NCBI RefSeq assembly: GCF_009834225.1
Contig: NZ_CP047176.1
Coordinates: 2,108,001 to 2,172,000 of the forward strand
Direction: 5' to 3'
Length of the DNA stretch: 64,000 nt
Origin: Rathayibacter sp. VKM Ac-2759
Lineage (GTDB): Bacteria; Actinomycetota; Actinomycetes; Actinomycetales; Microbacteriaceae
Below are positions 12,962 through 23,844 of the stretch, in pieces (positions within the stretch are counted from its first letter, which is position 1; each line of letters opens with the position of its first letter). A program made the position numbers and the translations under genes. Under the pieces are notes generated by a model. It did not search any database. It was not told the origin of the DNA and saw nothing but the letters and a program-made list of their open reading frames with translations.

Positions 12962-13246
12962 GGGGGCCTCCGGGTCGAGTCTGGTCGACCGGCGTGGGTC
13001 GCCCCAGCACCGTGTCACCCGGAGACGCCCGCTGACAATCACCGCTACCGGACATGTCCGCAAGGGGACGCTCGGGCTCGCTGCCGCGAACGGCCCGCGT
13101 GCGATCGGCCCGCCGGCAGAGGGTCGGACGGGATCGCAGCCCGAGGTCGCGCGAGCGAGCGAGAGGTCCGGCCGACCCTTTTGCACAGCCCCGAGCACGG
13201 GCGCAACCGGCGTGCCAAAGGCTGCCCCGGTCGCTACTGTCGAGTC
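12962..13246. other. Divergent intergenic region between the RCC1/Ig gene and glgE
   Basis: 285 bp without a gene. It contains a perfect 12-bp palindrome CGGACATGTCCG at 13049-13060, a possible operator, and the glgE -10 candidate at its right end. Nothing else is recognised. Confidence 0.4.
13235..13246 (+). promoter_or_regulatory. Likely -10 element of a leaderless glgE promoter
   Basis: TACTGT at 13235-13240 lies 6 bases before the GTG of glgE, with no Shine-Dalgarno sequence between. The arrangement copies that of glgX (CTACTGT then a short GTC-containing spacer), which suggests a shared mode of expression. No clear -35 box. Confidence 0.45.
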
Positions 13247-15453
<2,207 letters not shown>

Positions 15454-15457
<4 letters not shown>

Positions 15458-17934
15458 GCGACACGGTTCCCGAGAACGACGGAACGAGCGCCGCCGAGGC
15501 CGCGGGGCTGACCCCGCGCGTCGAGACGGTCGTCACCACCGGCACGAGCGCCGCGACGACCACCGTGGCGACCCCGCGGCACGCGGCGGACCCCGCTCCG
15601 GTCTCCCCTGAGACGGACGAGCCCGCGGCCGAGGCCGCTCCGGTCCCCGTCGAGACGGACGAGGTCGCTCCGGCACAGGACGGCGACGACTCCCCGGCGC
15701 CCGCCGCCTCCGCGGCCCCGGCCGCCGAGTCCGGCCCGGTCGAGGGGTCCGCGGCCATCGCGCTCCCCGAGATCCCGGAGTGGATCCTGCAGCAGGTCGC
15801 GACCGGCAGCAACGCGCTCCCCCACGACGTCCTCGGCCAGCACGTCGTCTCGGCCGCCGGCATCGCCGACGAGGTGACCGTGGTGCGCACCCGCCGCCCG
15901 CTCGCCGACCGCGTCGTCGCCGTGCTGTCCACCGGAGCCCGGGTCGAGCTGACCCACCTGCACAGCGGGATCTGGCAGGGCTTCCACATCCTCGGACCGC
16001 AGGCGTACACGATCGAGGCGAGCTACGGCGACGACGCCTCGTGGACGGCGGAGGACCCCTACCGGTTCTCGAAGACCGTCGGCGACTTCGACCTCTACCT
16101 GATCGGCGAGGGCCGCCACGAACGGCTCTGGGAGGCGCTCGGCGCTCGGCACCGCGAGCACGAGGGCGTCTGGGGCACCTCCTTCTCGGTCTGGGCGCCG
16201 CACGCGCAGGCCGTCCGCGTCGTCGGCGACTTCAACGAGTGGAGCGGCGAGGGGCACTCGCTCCGCAACCTCGGCGTCACCGGCGTGTGGGAGATCTTCG
16301 TGCCCGGCCTCGAGCCCGGCGCGTCCTACAAGTTCGACCTGCTCTCGCGCGACGGCCGCTGGGTCCGCAAGGCCGACCCGATGGCGCGCGCCACCGAGGT
16401 CCCTCCCGCCACGGCCTCGCGCATCCCGGTGTCGCACCACCACTGGAACGACTCCGCCTGGATGCAGCAGCGCGCCGCCGTCGACCCGCACACGCAGCCG
16501 ATGAGCGTCTACGAGATGCACCTCGGCTCGTGGAAGCCGGGGCTCGGCTACCGCGACGTCGCCGATCCGCTGATCGAGTACATCACCGCCCTCGGCTTCA
16601 CCCACGTCGAGTTCATGCCGCTCGCCGAGCACCCCTTCGGAGGCTCGTGGGGCTACCAGGTGACCGGCTACTTCGCCGCGTCGAGCCGCTTCGGCACCGC
16701 CGACGACCTCAAGTACCTGATCGACCGCCTGCACCAGGCGGGCATCGGCGTGATCGTCGACTGGGTCCCCGGCCACTTCCCCAAGGACGACTTCGCGCTC
16801 GCCCGCTTCGACGGCGAGCCGCTGTACGAGCACCCCGACTGGCGCCGCGGCGAGCAGATGGACTGGGGTACCTACGTCTTCGACTTCGGTCACACGCAGG
16901 TGCGCAACTTCCTGGTCGCGAACGCGCTGTTCTGGCTCGAGGAGTTCCACGTGGACGGCCTCCGGGTCGACGCCGTCGCCTCGATGCTCTACCTCGACTA
17001 CTCCCGCAAGGAGGGCGAGTGGCTGCCGAACGAGCACGGCGGGCGCGAGCACCTCGAGGCGATCAGCTTCCTCCAGGAGGTGAACGCCACGGCCTACAAG
17101 CTCTACCCCGGCATCATGATGATCGCCGAGGAGTCGACGAGCTGGCCGGGCGTCACGCAGCCCACCGTCTCGGGCGGGCTCGGCTTCGGGCTCAAGTGGA
17201 ACATGGGCTGGATGCACGACTCGCTCGACTACATGGCGAACGATCCGCTCTGGCGCCAGTACCACCTGGGCGAGCTGACCTTCTCGTTCGTCTACGCGTT
17301 CAGCGAGAACTTCGTCCTGCCCATCAGCCACGACGAGGTCGTGCACGGCAAGGGCTCGCTGATCAACAAGATGCCCGGCGACCACTGGCAGCAGCTCGCG
17401 AACGTGCGCGCCTACCTGGCGTTCATGTGGGCGCACCCCGGAAAGCAGCTGCTCTTCATGGGGCAGGAGTTCGGGCAGTACTCCGAGTGGAGCGAGGAGC
17501 GCGGACTCGACTGGTGGATCCTCGACCAGCCGAGCCACAAGGGTCTGTGGAGCCTCGTCGGCGAGCTGAACCGCGTCTACCGCGAGTCGACCTCGCTGTG
17601 GGAGCTCGACAACGAGCAGGCCGGCTTCGAGTGGATCGACGGCGGGTCCGCGGCGCCGAACGTGATCTCGTTCCTCCGCCGCGACCGCGAGGGCCGCTCC
17701 GTGGCGATCATCGCGAACTTCTCGGGGTCGCCGGTCCACGGCTACCGGGTCGGTCTGCCTCAGGCGGGCCGCTGGGAGGAGCTCGTCAACACCGACGCCG
17801 AGATCTACGGCGGCTCCGGTGTCGGCAACTTCGGTGCGGTCGAGGCCCGGGAGGAGCCGTGGGCCGGTCGCCCCGCGTCCGCCGAGCTGATCCTGCCTCC
17901 GCTCGGGGTGCTCTACCTCCGCCCCACCGACTGA
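15454..17934 (+). CDS. glgB: 1,4-alpha-glucan branching enzyme GlgB
   Basis: Introduces alpha-1,6 branches. The protein is 826 residues, about 100 longer than usual, because of an Ala/Pro/Glu-rich N-terminal tail (residues 1-105) with repeated ETDE motifs. Then come the GlgB N-terminal domains and the GH13 barrel. The nucleophile is Asp506 in GLRVDAVASM and the acid/base is Glu559 in IAEESTSWP, the same 53-residue spacing as in E. coli GlgB. PISHDEVVHGKGSL is also diagnostic. Translation is probably coupled to glgE. Confidence 0.96.
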
Positions 17935-17938
17935 CGAC

Positions 17939-17984
17939 CGAGGGAGCCCGGACCGCGAGACAGCCCCTCGCCCGGGCTCCCTCG
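17939..17984 (+). terminator. Hairpin directly after glgB
   Basis: CGAGGGAGCCCGG pairs with CCGGGCTCCCTCG (13-bp stem), starting 5 bases after the glgB stop. No clear T-run follows, as is common in high-GC actinobacteria. Confidence 0.75.
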
Positions 17985-18012
17985 ACGTTCCGGCTTCCCT
18001 CACCCGGAACAC

Positions 18013-18046
18013 GAGAACCCCCACCGCACATGAGCGGTGGGGGTTC
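18013..18046. terminator. Strong 14-bp-stem hairpin between convergent genes
   Basis: AGAACCCCCACCGC and GCGGTGGGGGTTCT pair around ACATGA. It would stop transcription from glgB and from the opposite gene alike. Confidence 0.7.
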
Positions 18047-18097
18047 TTCGCTGTCGAGGAGCCGCGGACCCGCCGCTCGGCCGGCACGTCCTGCAGC

Positions 18098-18155
18098 ACC
18101 GTCGCTGACGTACCGAAGGTACGAGGCGACGGTGAGAAACGCGTTCCAGCGTTTC
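18098..18155. repeat. Two further adjacent hairpins
   Basis: ACCGTCGC/GCGACGGT at 18098-18133 encloses an inner GTACC-GAA-GGTAC stem. Three bases later GAAACGC/GCGTTTC pairs at 18136-18155. No coding sequence spans them convincingly. Confidence 0.6.
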
Positions 18156-18212
18156 GAACGAGCCGGCCGCGACCCGCTCCTCGGTACCCGACCCCTCGCG
18201 GAGCCGACCGCG

Positions 18213-18240
18213 GCAGGGTGAGCGCTAGCGCTCACCCTGC
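18213..18240. terminator. Perfect 28-bp palindrome before the TPR gene stop
   Basis: Bases 18213-18226 are the exact reverse complement of 18227-18240, with AGCGCT at the centre, so there is no loop sequence. It lies 8 bases beyond the stop of the minus-strand gene at 18249. It could act as a bidirectional terminator or a protein-binding dyad. Confidence 0.65.
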
Positions 18241-18248
18241 AGACCGAC

Positions 18249-19202
18249 TCAGTAGAGGAGGCCGGTCAGCCGGGCTCGCGCCTTGTTCACGCGGGGGTCG
18301 GTCGTGCCGACGATCTCGAAGAGCTCGAGGAGGCGCGCACGGGTCGCCGCCTTCCCCTCGGCGTCGAGCCTCGGGAAGATCAACAGGAGACGGTCGAAGG
18401 CGTCCTCGACGTGGCCGCCCGAGACGTCGAGGTCGGCGACGGCGAGCTGCGCGTCGAGGTTCGACGGCTCTGCCGCCGCCGTCGAGCGGACCTCCTCGAG
18501 GGTGCGGCCCTGCAGCCGCGACAGCAGCCGCACCTGCGCGAGTCCCGCCACGGCGAGGTCGTCGCGCGGGTTCTGGGCGATGGCCGTCTCGTACTCCGCG
18601 ATCGCGGCGGAGTAGTCGCCGCGGTCGATCGCGTCGTACGCCTCCTGGTGGTGCGGGGGCAGCGGAGCCGGCTCGGGCTCCCCCGGCTCGGCGGTCGCGT
18701 CGACCGGCACCGTGCCCGTCACGCCGTTCTGCGCGGCGAGCTGGAGCACCTGCTCGAGCAGGTCGCGCAGCGCCTCCTCGGCGACGAGGCCGCTGAACAG
18801 GGGCACGGGACGCCCGCCGAGGATGGCGGCGATGGTCGGCACCGACTGCACCTGGAACGCCTGCGCCAGCTGCGGGCTCGACTCGACGTCGACTCCGACG
18901 AGCACGAAGGCGCCCGCGTACGAGACGATCACGCGCTCGAGCAGCGCGGTCATGCTCGTGCTCTGCTCGGACCACGAGCCGCGGAGATCGACGATCACCG
19001 GCACGCGGGACGAGAGCTGCACGACCTGGTCGAACTCGGCGTCGCCCGCGGTCAGGAGCAGCGGGTTCGCACCGGGCGGGGGCCCGGCAGGAGCCTCACC
19101 GGGGGCGGTGGGGGCGGCCGGAGCCGGCGGACGCCGGTTCACGAGGGAGGACAGGTCGACGGCGCCGCGGAGGTTTCCGGGCAGGGGCGGGAGCGTGCTC
19201 AC
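18249..19202 (-). CDS. Thioredoxin-fold protein with TPR tail (YbbN/CnoX-like)
   Basis: 317 residues starting at a GTG that overlaps the upstream gene (GTGA). After a Pro/Ala-rich N-terminus of about 45 residues comes a thioredoxin-like domain (VPVIVDLRGSWSEQSTSM, later VQSVPTIAAILGG with the cis-Pro). The usual CxxC is replaced by SEQS, so no thiol redox activity is expected. A tetratricopeptide-like helical C-terminus follows (AYDAIDRGDYSAAIAEYETA). This is the architecture of the YbbN/CnoX holdase co-chaperones, so a protein-folding role is likely but not shown. It is probably cytoplasmic, co-transcribed with the membrane protein gene upstream. Confidence 0.85.
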   Translation of the reverse strand: MSTLPPLPGNLRGAVDLSSLVNRRPPAPAAPTAPGEAPAGPPPGANPLLLTAGDAEFDQVVQLSSRVPVIVDLRGSWSEQSTSMTALLERVIVSYAGAFVLVGVDVESSPQLAQAFQVQSVPTIAAILGGRPVPLFSGLVAEEALRDLLEQVLQLAAQNGVTGTVPVDATAEPGEPEPAPLPPHHQEAYDAIDRGDYSAAIAEYETAIAQNPRDDLAVAGLAQVRLLSRLQGRTLEEVRSTAAAEPSNLDAQLAVADLDVSGGHVEDAFDRLLLIFPRLDAEGKAATRARLLELFEIVGTTDPRVNKARARLTGLLY

Positions 19203-20989
19203 GGCAGCTGCACCACCGAGACGAGTCCTTGGCTCCATCCGAGCATCACGATCTTCTCCTCCGATCCGACGGGCGGTACGTAGAACAGCAACTGGTAACC
19301 GTAGGTGGTCTCGATCCCGGTCGTCGACTTGTCGGTGCCGAGCAGGGTCTGCGAGGCACCGGAGGTCGAGACGGTCGATCCTTCGGCGGTGGGCTTCACC
19401 GTCGACACCTCGGCGATGCTCGCGGCGACGAGGGCGCCCGAGTCGTTCGTGGCGAGAGCGACGGTGGAGGAGGTGCCGGCCTTGTTCGAGAACTCGATCG
19501 AGGCCGTGTCGGGCAGGGCGGCGCGGTCGGCGTTCTTCTTGTCGATGCCGACCTGGCCGCGCAGCGTGTCCCCGTCGGCCGAGAACGTCTCGGCGTAGGC
19601 GCTGGCGTCGCCGTTGGCGAGGATGTCGGCGTAGGCCGAGCCCACGGTCTCCGGGGCGAGCTTCATCAGCTTCGAATCGGGCGCGACGATCGACGTGCCG
19701 ACGGTGACCGGGGCGACATCGGGGATCCGCGCGTTGGCCTCGAGCGAGATGGCGTAGTCGACCTTGTAGTCGACGCGCGGGCTCGCCTGGCTCATCACCA
19801 GCGCGATCGGCGCCTGCGTGCTGTCGGCCGAGTTCTGCACGACGGCGGTGACGAGGCGGGGCCAGGACTCGGTGTCCTGCGGGAGCACGAGGCTGACGGG
19901 CGTCGCGGGGATCGCCTGCGGCGGGTCGATCGTGCCGCCCTTGACGACGACCTCGTAGTTGGTGGTCCGCTCCGTCAGGGCCTCGCCCTGGAAGCGCTCC
20001 GCGAGCGCGGTGGCGTCGTGCGCCGCGTCGGCGGCGGCCGCGACAGCGGAGACGGACGCGACGATCGCCTCGGCCTGCTGCGTCGTGACGACCGGGGTCG
20101 CCACCTCGGCAGCGGGCTCGGCCGTCGACGTGGCCGAGGCGGTCGGGGTCTCGGTGGCGCCGGCGGCGAGGTCGGGCCAGTAGTCGGAGCTGCAGCCGGC
20201 GAGGAGCACGCTCGTGCCGACCACGACCGGGAGCACGAGGAGTCCGCGGCGACGCGACGGACGGGGCGAGGCGACCGAGGCCTGGATTCCGGCGCGGGCG
20301 CGCGGGCGGCGGGCGCCGCGCGGCACCTTGCCCTGCGGACCCTTGCGGCGCGGGCCGTGCTGGCGCCGCAGGTGCAGGAACGCCCAGATGTACAGGGCGA
20401 GACCGACGAGCAGGAACACGGCGCCGCCGAGCAGCAGCGGGCCGGCGAGCGGAGTCGCGGTGTCGACGGGCCAGCTGACCCGGATGTCGCTCGCCGCGGG
20501 AGCCGTGCCGTCGGACGCGATCAGGATCGACACGTCCTCGGGCACGTCGAGCGCCACCGTGATGCTGCCCGTGCCCTCGAACTGCTCGAGCCACAGGTCG
20601 GAGCCGCGCGGATCGACGACCGCCGCGTCGGCGGTGGCGACGTCGGAGGAGAGCTCGATGGCCGTGCCGGTCTCCTCGGAGGCGGTCAGGGCGGAGGGCT
20701 CGGCGGCGTAGCCGATCGCCTCGTAGTCGGAGCCGCCCACCCAGCCGAGCACGTCGGAGGTCCGGGCGTAGGCCAGCACCAGGTCGCCGTCGCCCTCGAC
20801 GGTGATCGTCTGCCGACCGGGATTCGCGTCGAGCGTGCTGCCGTCGATGACCGCGTAGGGGGCACCCGATTCGAGCGCGGTCTCGGCCGTGAGCGATTCC
20901 GGAGGCGCCCAGACGGTCCGTTGACCGATGCCGAGGGCTATCAGCGCCGCAGCGATGACGGTGGCGATGATGGCGAAGACGAACCGCAC
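19199..20989 (-). CDS. Uncharacterised membrane-anchored protein
   Basis: 596 residues from the GTG at 20989, chosen because AGGAGGAG lies 7 bases upstream. A first membrane segment (FVFAIIATVIAAALIALGIG) is followed by an extracytoplasmic beta-rich region. A second segment (LAGPLLLGGAVFLLVGLALY) leads to a very basic loop, then a third hydrophobic segment with the lipobox-like VLLAGCSS and a Ser/Thr/Ala-rich stretch. The final 300 residues are a beta-rich extracytoplasmic domain. I do not recognise the family. The unusual layout (two membrane segments, then a lipoprotein-like third) could mean two ancestral genes fused. It overlaps the YbbN-like gene. Confidence 0.75.
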   Translation of the reverse strand: MRFVFAIIATVIAAALIALGIGQRTVWAPPESLTAETALESGAPYAVIDGSTLDANPGRQTITVEGDGDLVLAYARTSDVLGWVGGSDYEAIGYAAEPSALTASEETGTAIELSSDVATADAAVVDPRGSDLWLEQFEGTGSITVALDVPEDVSILIASDGTAPAASDIRVSWPVDTATPLAGPLLLGGAVFLLVGLALYIWAFLHLRRQHGPRRKGPQGKVPRGARRPRARAGIQASVASPRPSRRRGLLVLPVVVGTSVLLAGCSSDYWPDLAAGATETPTASATSTAEPAAEVATPVVTTQQAEAIVASVSAVAAAADAAHDATALAERFQGEALTERTTNYEVVVKGGTIDPPQAIPATPVSLVLPQDTESWPRLVTAVVQNSADSTQAPIALVMSQASPRVDYKVDYAISLEANARIPDVAPVTVGTSIVAPDSKLMKLAPETVGSAYADILANGDASAYAETFSADGDTLRGQVGIDKKNADRAALPDTASIEFSNKAGTSSTVALATNDSGALVAASIAEVSTVKPTAEGSTVSTSGASQTLLGTDKSTTGIETTYGYQLLFYVPPVGSEEKIVMLGWSQGLVSVVQLP

Positions 20990-21246
20990 GAAAGAACTCC
21001 TCCTGTGTCGCCCGATCAGGGTGGCGACCTCGGCCGGCCAGGGTGACGCGGCCGGCCCGCAGCGCGAGGGCGACAGACAAAGACAGTCCAGAGTAGCCGA
21101 TGGCCTCCGACGAACCCAGGAGAAGTCCGAGAGCTCCCCCGGCACGCGACCGGTGGGGTGTCGCCCCCGGGCGGCGAGGCACCCGCTGACTAAACTTCCC
21201 GGAGTGCCGCGGCCCCGACGCGGACCTACCTTCCGGAGGAGACGAC

Positions 21247-22716
21247 GTGGCAAGCGACGAGGCCGAATTCACCCAGGTGTTCCGTGGTTACGACCGGGAC
21301 GAGGTCGACAAGGCCATCCAGGGTCTGCGGCGCGAGCTGATCCACGCGAACACGCAGGCCGCCGAGAGCGGCCGCGAGGTCAAGCGGCTCTCCTCCCGCA
21401 TCGACGGCCTCGAGAAGGAGCTGCAGCAGGTCGGCGCACCGACCTACGCGGGCCTCGGAGCCAAGCTCGAGCACACGCTCCGGGTCGCGGAGGAGCAGTC
21501 GGAGCGGCTGATCGCCCAGGCCGAGAACGACGCCTCCGCGCTCCGTCGCTCGACCCGCGACGACGGCGACCGCATCCTGCAGGAGGCGCGCGACGAGGCC
21601 GAGCGCCTGATCACGGAGGCGCGCCGCCGAGCCGACCGCAACCGCAACGAGTCCGAGGCGCAGGCCGCGGCGACGCTGGGCAAGGCGGCGGACGACCGCG
21701 ACGTGATGACGCAGGACGCCGTTCGCGAGGCCGCTGCGATCCGCGGCACCGTGGCGACCGAGGCCGCCGAGACGCGCGCCACCGCCAAGCGCGAGGCCGC
21801 CGCCATCCGGTCCGAGGCGGAGCGGGAGGCCGCCGAGATGCGCGCCGTCGCCGCCCGCGAGGTCGAGGTGGCGCGCGCCGAGGCCGCCCGGCTCACCCAG
21901 AGCACCGAGCTGCTGCGCGCCGAGGTCGCCTCCGAGGTCGACCGCCTGCGGGCCGCGGTCGCCGCCGAGGTCGCCGAGGCGCGCGCCGCCGTCGAGGCCG
22001 AGATCCTCACCGCTCGCGCCGACATCGAGGCCGAGCTCGCCGGAGGACGCGCGAACGCCGCCCGCGAGCTGGCCGATCAGCGCACCCGCCTCGCGCAGGA
22101 GCGGGCGGACGCCGTGGCGCTGCTCGACGCCGAGCTGGCGGGCCTCCGCGCCGCTGCGAACGACGAGGCCGCGGCCCTGTCGCGCGACGTCGAGCAGGCG
22201 CGCATCGACCTGGTGGTCGAGCTCGCCGCCCGCCGCGAGGAGGCCGACCGCGACTACCTCGTCCGCCACCAGGAGGCGGTCGCGCAGACCCAGCGCTACC
22301 TCGACGAGTCGAACCTGCAGCTCGCCGACGCGATCCGCCGCGCGAACGACAAGCGGCTCGAGGCCGACGAGCTGCGCAGCGACGCGCTCGACGAGACCAC
22401 CCGGCTCCGCCGCGACGCGCAGGACGAGTCGGACCGGCTGCTCGACGAGGCGCGCGACCGGGCGCAGAAGATCGTCGCCGACGCGGAGCGCCGCACCCGC
22501 GAGCTCGTCTCGTCGGCGGAGGGGCGACTGGACGAGATCCGCACCGAGCGCGACGCCATCGCCGGCTACGTCACGGGTCTGCGCGGCCTGATCGGCCACA
22601 TCGACGGGATGTCGGACGAGGGCTCGAAGGACTCGGACGACTCCGGCGCCTCGCAGGACTCCGACGACTCGCAGGACTCGGACGCCGACGAGAAGCACGG
22701 CGACTCGAAGGCCTGA
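21247..22716 (+). CDS. DivIVA-type coiled-coil protein
   Basis: 489 residues from a GTG with GGAGGAG just upstream. The N-terminus (FTQVFRGYDRDEVDKAI) is a DivIVA domain. Almost everything after residue 60 is Ala/Glu/Arg-rich heptad coiled coil with many AE-x-x-R repeats. The tail after residue 455 is a Ser/Asp run (DSDDS repeats). Proteins of this build (Wag31, Scy, FilP types) scaffold polar growth and the cell-wall machinery in actinobacteria. It is longer than Wag31, so it is probably an accessory scaffold. A strong terminator isolates it from the next gene. Confidence 0.85.
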   Translation: MASDEAEFTQVFRGYDRDEVDKAIQGLRRELIHANTQAAESGREVKRLSSRIDGLEKELQQVGAPTYAGLGAKLEHTLRVAEEQSERLIAQAENDASALRRSTRDDGDRILQEARDEAERLITEARRRADRNRNESEAQAAATLGKAADDRDVMTQDAVREAAAIRGTVATEAAETRATAKREAAAIRSEAEREAAEMRAVAAREVEVARAEAARLTQSTELLRAEVASEVDRLRAAVAAEVAEARAAVEAEILTARADIEAELAGGRANAARELADQRTRLAQERADAVALLDAELAGLRAAANDEAAALSRDVEQARIDLVVELAARREEADRDYLVRHQEAVAQTQRYLDESNLQLADAIRRANDKRLEADELRSDALDETTRLRRDAQDESDRLLDEARDRAQKIVADAERRTRELVSSAEGRLDEIRTERDAIAGYVTGLRGLIGHIDGMSDEGSKDSDDSGASQDSDDSQDSDADEKHGDSKA

Positions 22717-22721
22717 GACCG

Positions 22722-22766
22722 GAAGAGGCCCGGTCCGTCGAGCACATCGACGGGCCGGGCCTCTTC
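22722..22766. terminator. Bidirectional terminator between DivIVA-like and hydrolase genes
   Basis: GAAGAGGCCCGG and CCGGGCCTCTTC form a 12-bp stem with an inner CGTCGA/TCGACG stem. It starts 6 bases after the plus-strand stop and ends 11 bases before the minus-strand stop. Confidence 0.85.
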
Positions 22767-22776
22767 TCGGTTCGGG

Positions 22777-23502
22777 TCAGGCCGGCTCGCCCGCCCACTC
22801 CGTCGGCAGCGGCGAGGAGGCGGGAGCGACGACGCGGACGATCTCGTCCAGCACCCGGCGCGTCTGCGCCTCACCCACCCACAGGTGCTTGCCGCCGTCG
22901 ACGGCCACGAGCTCGAGCTGCGGCACCGCGGCGAACCGCTCCGCCGCCTCCGGAGGTCGCAGGTAGTCGTCGAACTCGGGGATCAGCGCGACGAGCGGCC
23001 GACCGTCCTCGGCCCACGCCGCGACCTCGTCCGCCGACGCGCGGTGCAGCGGCGGCGAGAGGAGGATCGCGCCCTCGATCGGGTGCTCCCTCCCCCACTT
23101 GAGGGCGAGCTCGGTGCCGAACGACCAGCCGACGAGCCACGGGTGCGGCAGTCCGCGCTCGGCGACGAACGCCATCGCGGCCTCGACGTCCGCGCGCTCG
23201 TCCGTCCCGTGGCCGAAGCCGCCCTCGCTCGCGCCCCGGGGCGAGCTCGTGCCGCGGGTGTTGAAGCGCAGCACCGCGAGATCGGCGAGAGCCGGCAGTC
23301 GCGCCGCGGCCTTCCGCAGGATGTGGGAGTCCATGAATCCGCCGTGCGTGGGCAGCGGGTGCAGCGTGACGAGCGTCGCGACCGGCTCGCGGTCGAGCGG
23401 CAGGGCCAGCTCGCCGACCAGCGTCAGGCCGTCGGTCGTGTGCAGCTCGATGTCCTCGCGCCTGGCGGGCAGGACGACTCCGCCGCGGATCTCGGTCGTC
23501 AT
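22777..23502 (-). CDS. Alpha/beta hydrolase
   Basis: 241 residues from the ATG at 23502, preceded by GGAG. The nucleophile elbow is GWSFG, and VTLHPLPTHGGFMDS is an oxyanion-type loop near the N-terminus. A histidine in VDGGKHLWVGE near the C-terminus is the likely catalytic base. The layout matches the small dienelactone-hydrolase-like alpha/beta hydrolases. The substrate is unknown. It overlaps the small zinc-ribbon-like gene upstream by ATGA. Confidence 0.85.
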   Translation of the reverse strand: MTTEIRGGVVLPARREDIELHTTDGLTLVGELALPLDREPVATLVTLHPLPTHGGFMDSHILRKAAARLPALADLAVLRFNTRGTSSPRGASEGGFGHGTDERADVEAAMAFVAERGLPHPWLVGWSFGTELALKWGREHPIEGAILLSPPLHRASADEVAAWAEDGRPLVALIPEFDDYLRPPEAAERFAAVPQLELVAVDGGKHLWVGEAQTRRVLDEIVRVVAPASSPLPTEWAGEPA

Positions 23503-23807
23503 CGGGCTCCTTCGATTCTCCAGCAGTGGGTGTGCCAGTGGCGGCGGCCCGCGAGGTCGGCCGCGTTGCCGAGGGCGCCGTCGGCGCGCCAGACCACCAC
23601 GTGAGCGAGACCGACGTCGATCGTCAGACCGCAGCCCGGGCAGAGGTAGTTCTTGACGGCGCGGGCCGCCGAGACGGGTTGCACGTTCCACTCGCGACCG
23701 CGGTGCGACTCGGTACGGCGCCAGCCGGCGAGCATCTGCGAGAGGTCGCGCTGCTCCTCGCCGTCGTCGTCGCGCCGGCTCCCCCGGGGTCTGTTGCTGC
23801 GCGGCAT
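23499..23807 (-). CDS. Small conserved actinobacterial protein with possible zinc ribbon
   Basis: 102 residues with a charged N-terminus (SNRPRGSRRDDDGEE). The core is NYLCPGCGLTIDVGLAHVVV...HWHTHCW, whose CPGC and H-x-H-x-x-x-H-C residues could bind a metal. Such proteins are often labelled ATP/GTP-binding in databases, but I see no nucleotide-binding motif. It overlaps the hydrolase gene by 4 bases. Confidence 0.75.
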   Translation of the reverse strand: MPRSNRPRGSRRDDDGEEQRDLSQMLAGWRRTESHRGREWNVQPVSAARAVKNYLCPGCGLTIDVGLAHVVVWRADGALGNAADLAGRRHWHTHCWRIEGAR

Positions 23808-23819
23808 CGCACCAGTCTA

Positions 23820-23840
23820 GGAGGCGGTCGGATCGCCTCC
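23820..23840 (-). terminator. Short hairpin after the antiporter gene
   Basis: GGAGGCG and CGCCTCC pair around GTCGGAT, a few bases beyond the stop at 23845. Confidence 0.5.
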
Positions 23841-23844
23841 CCGG

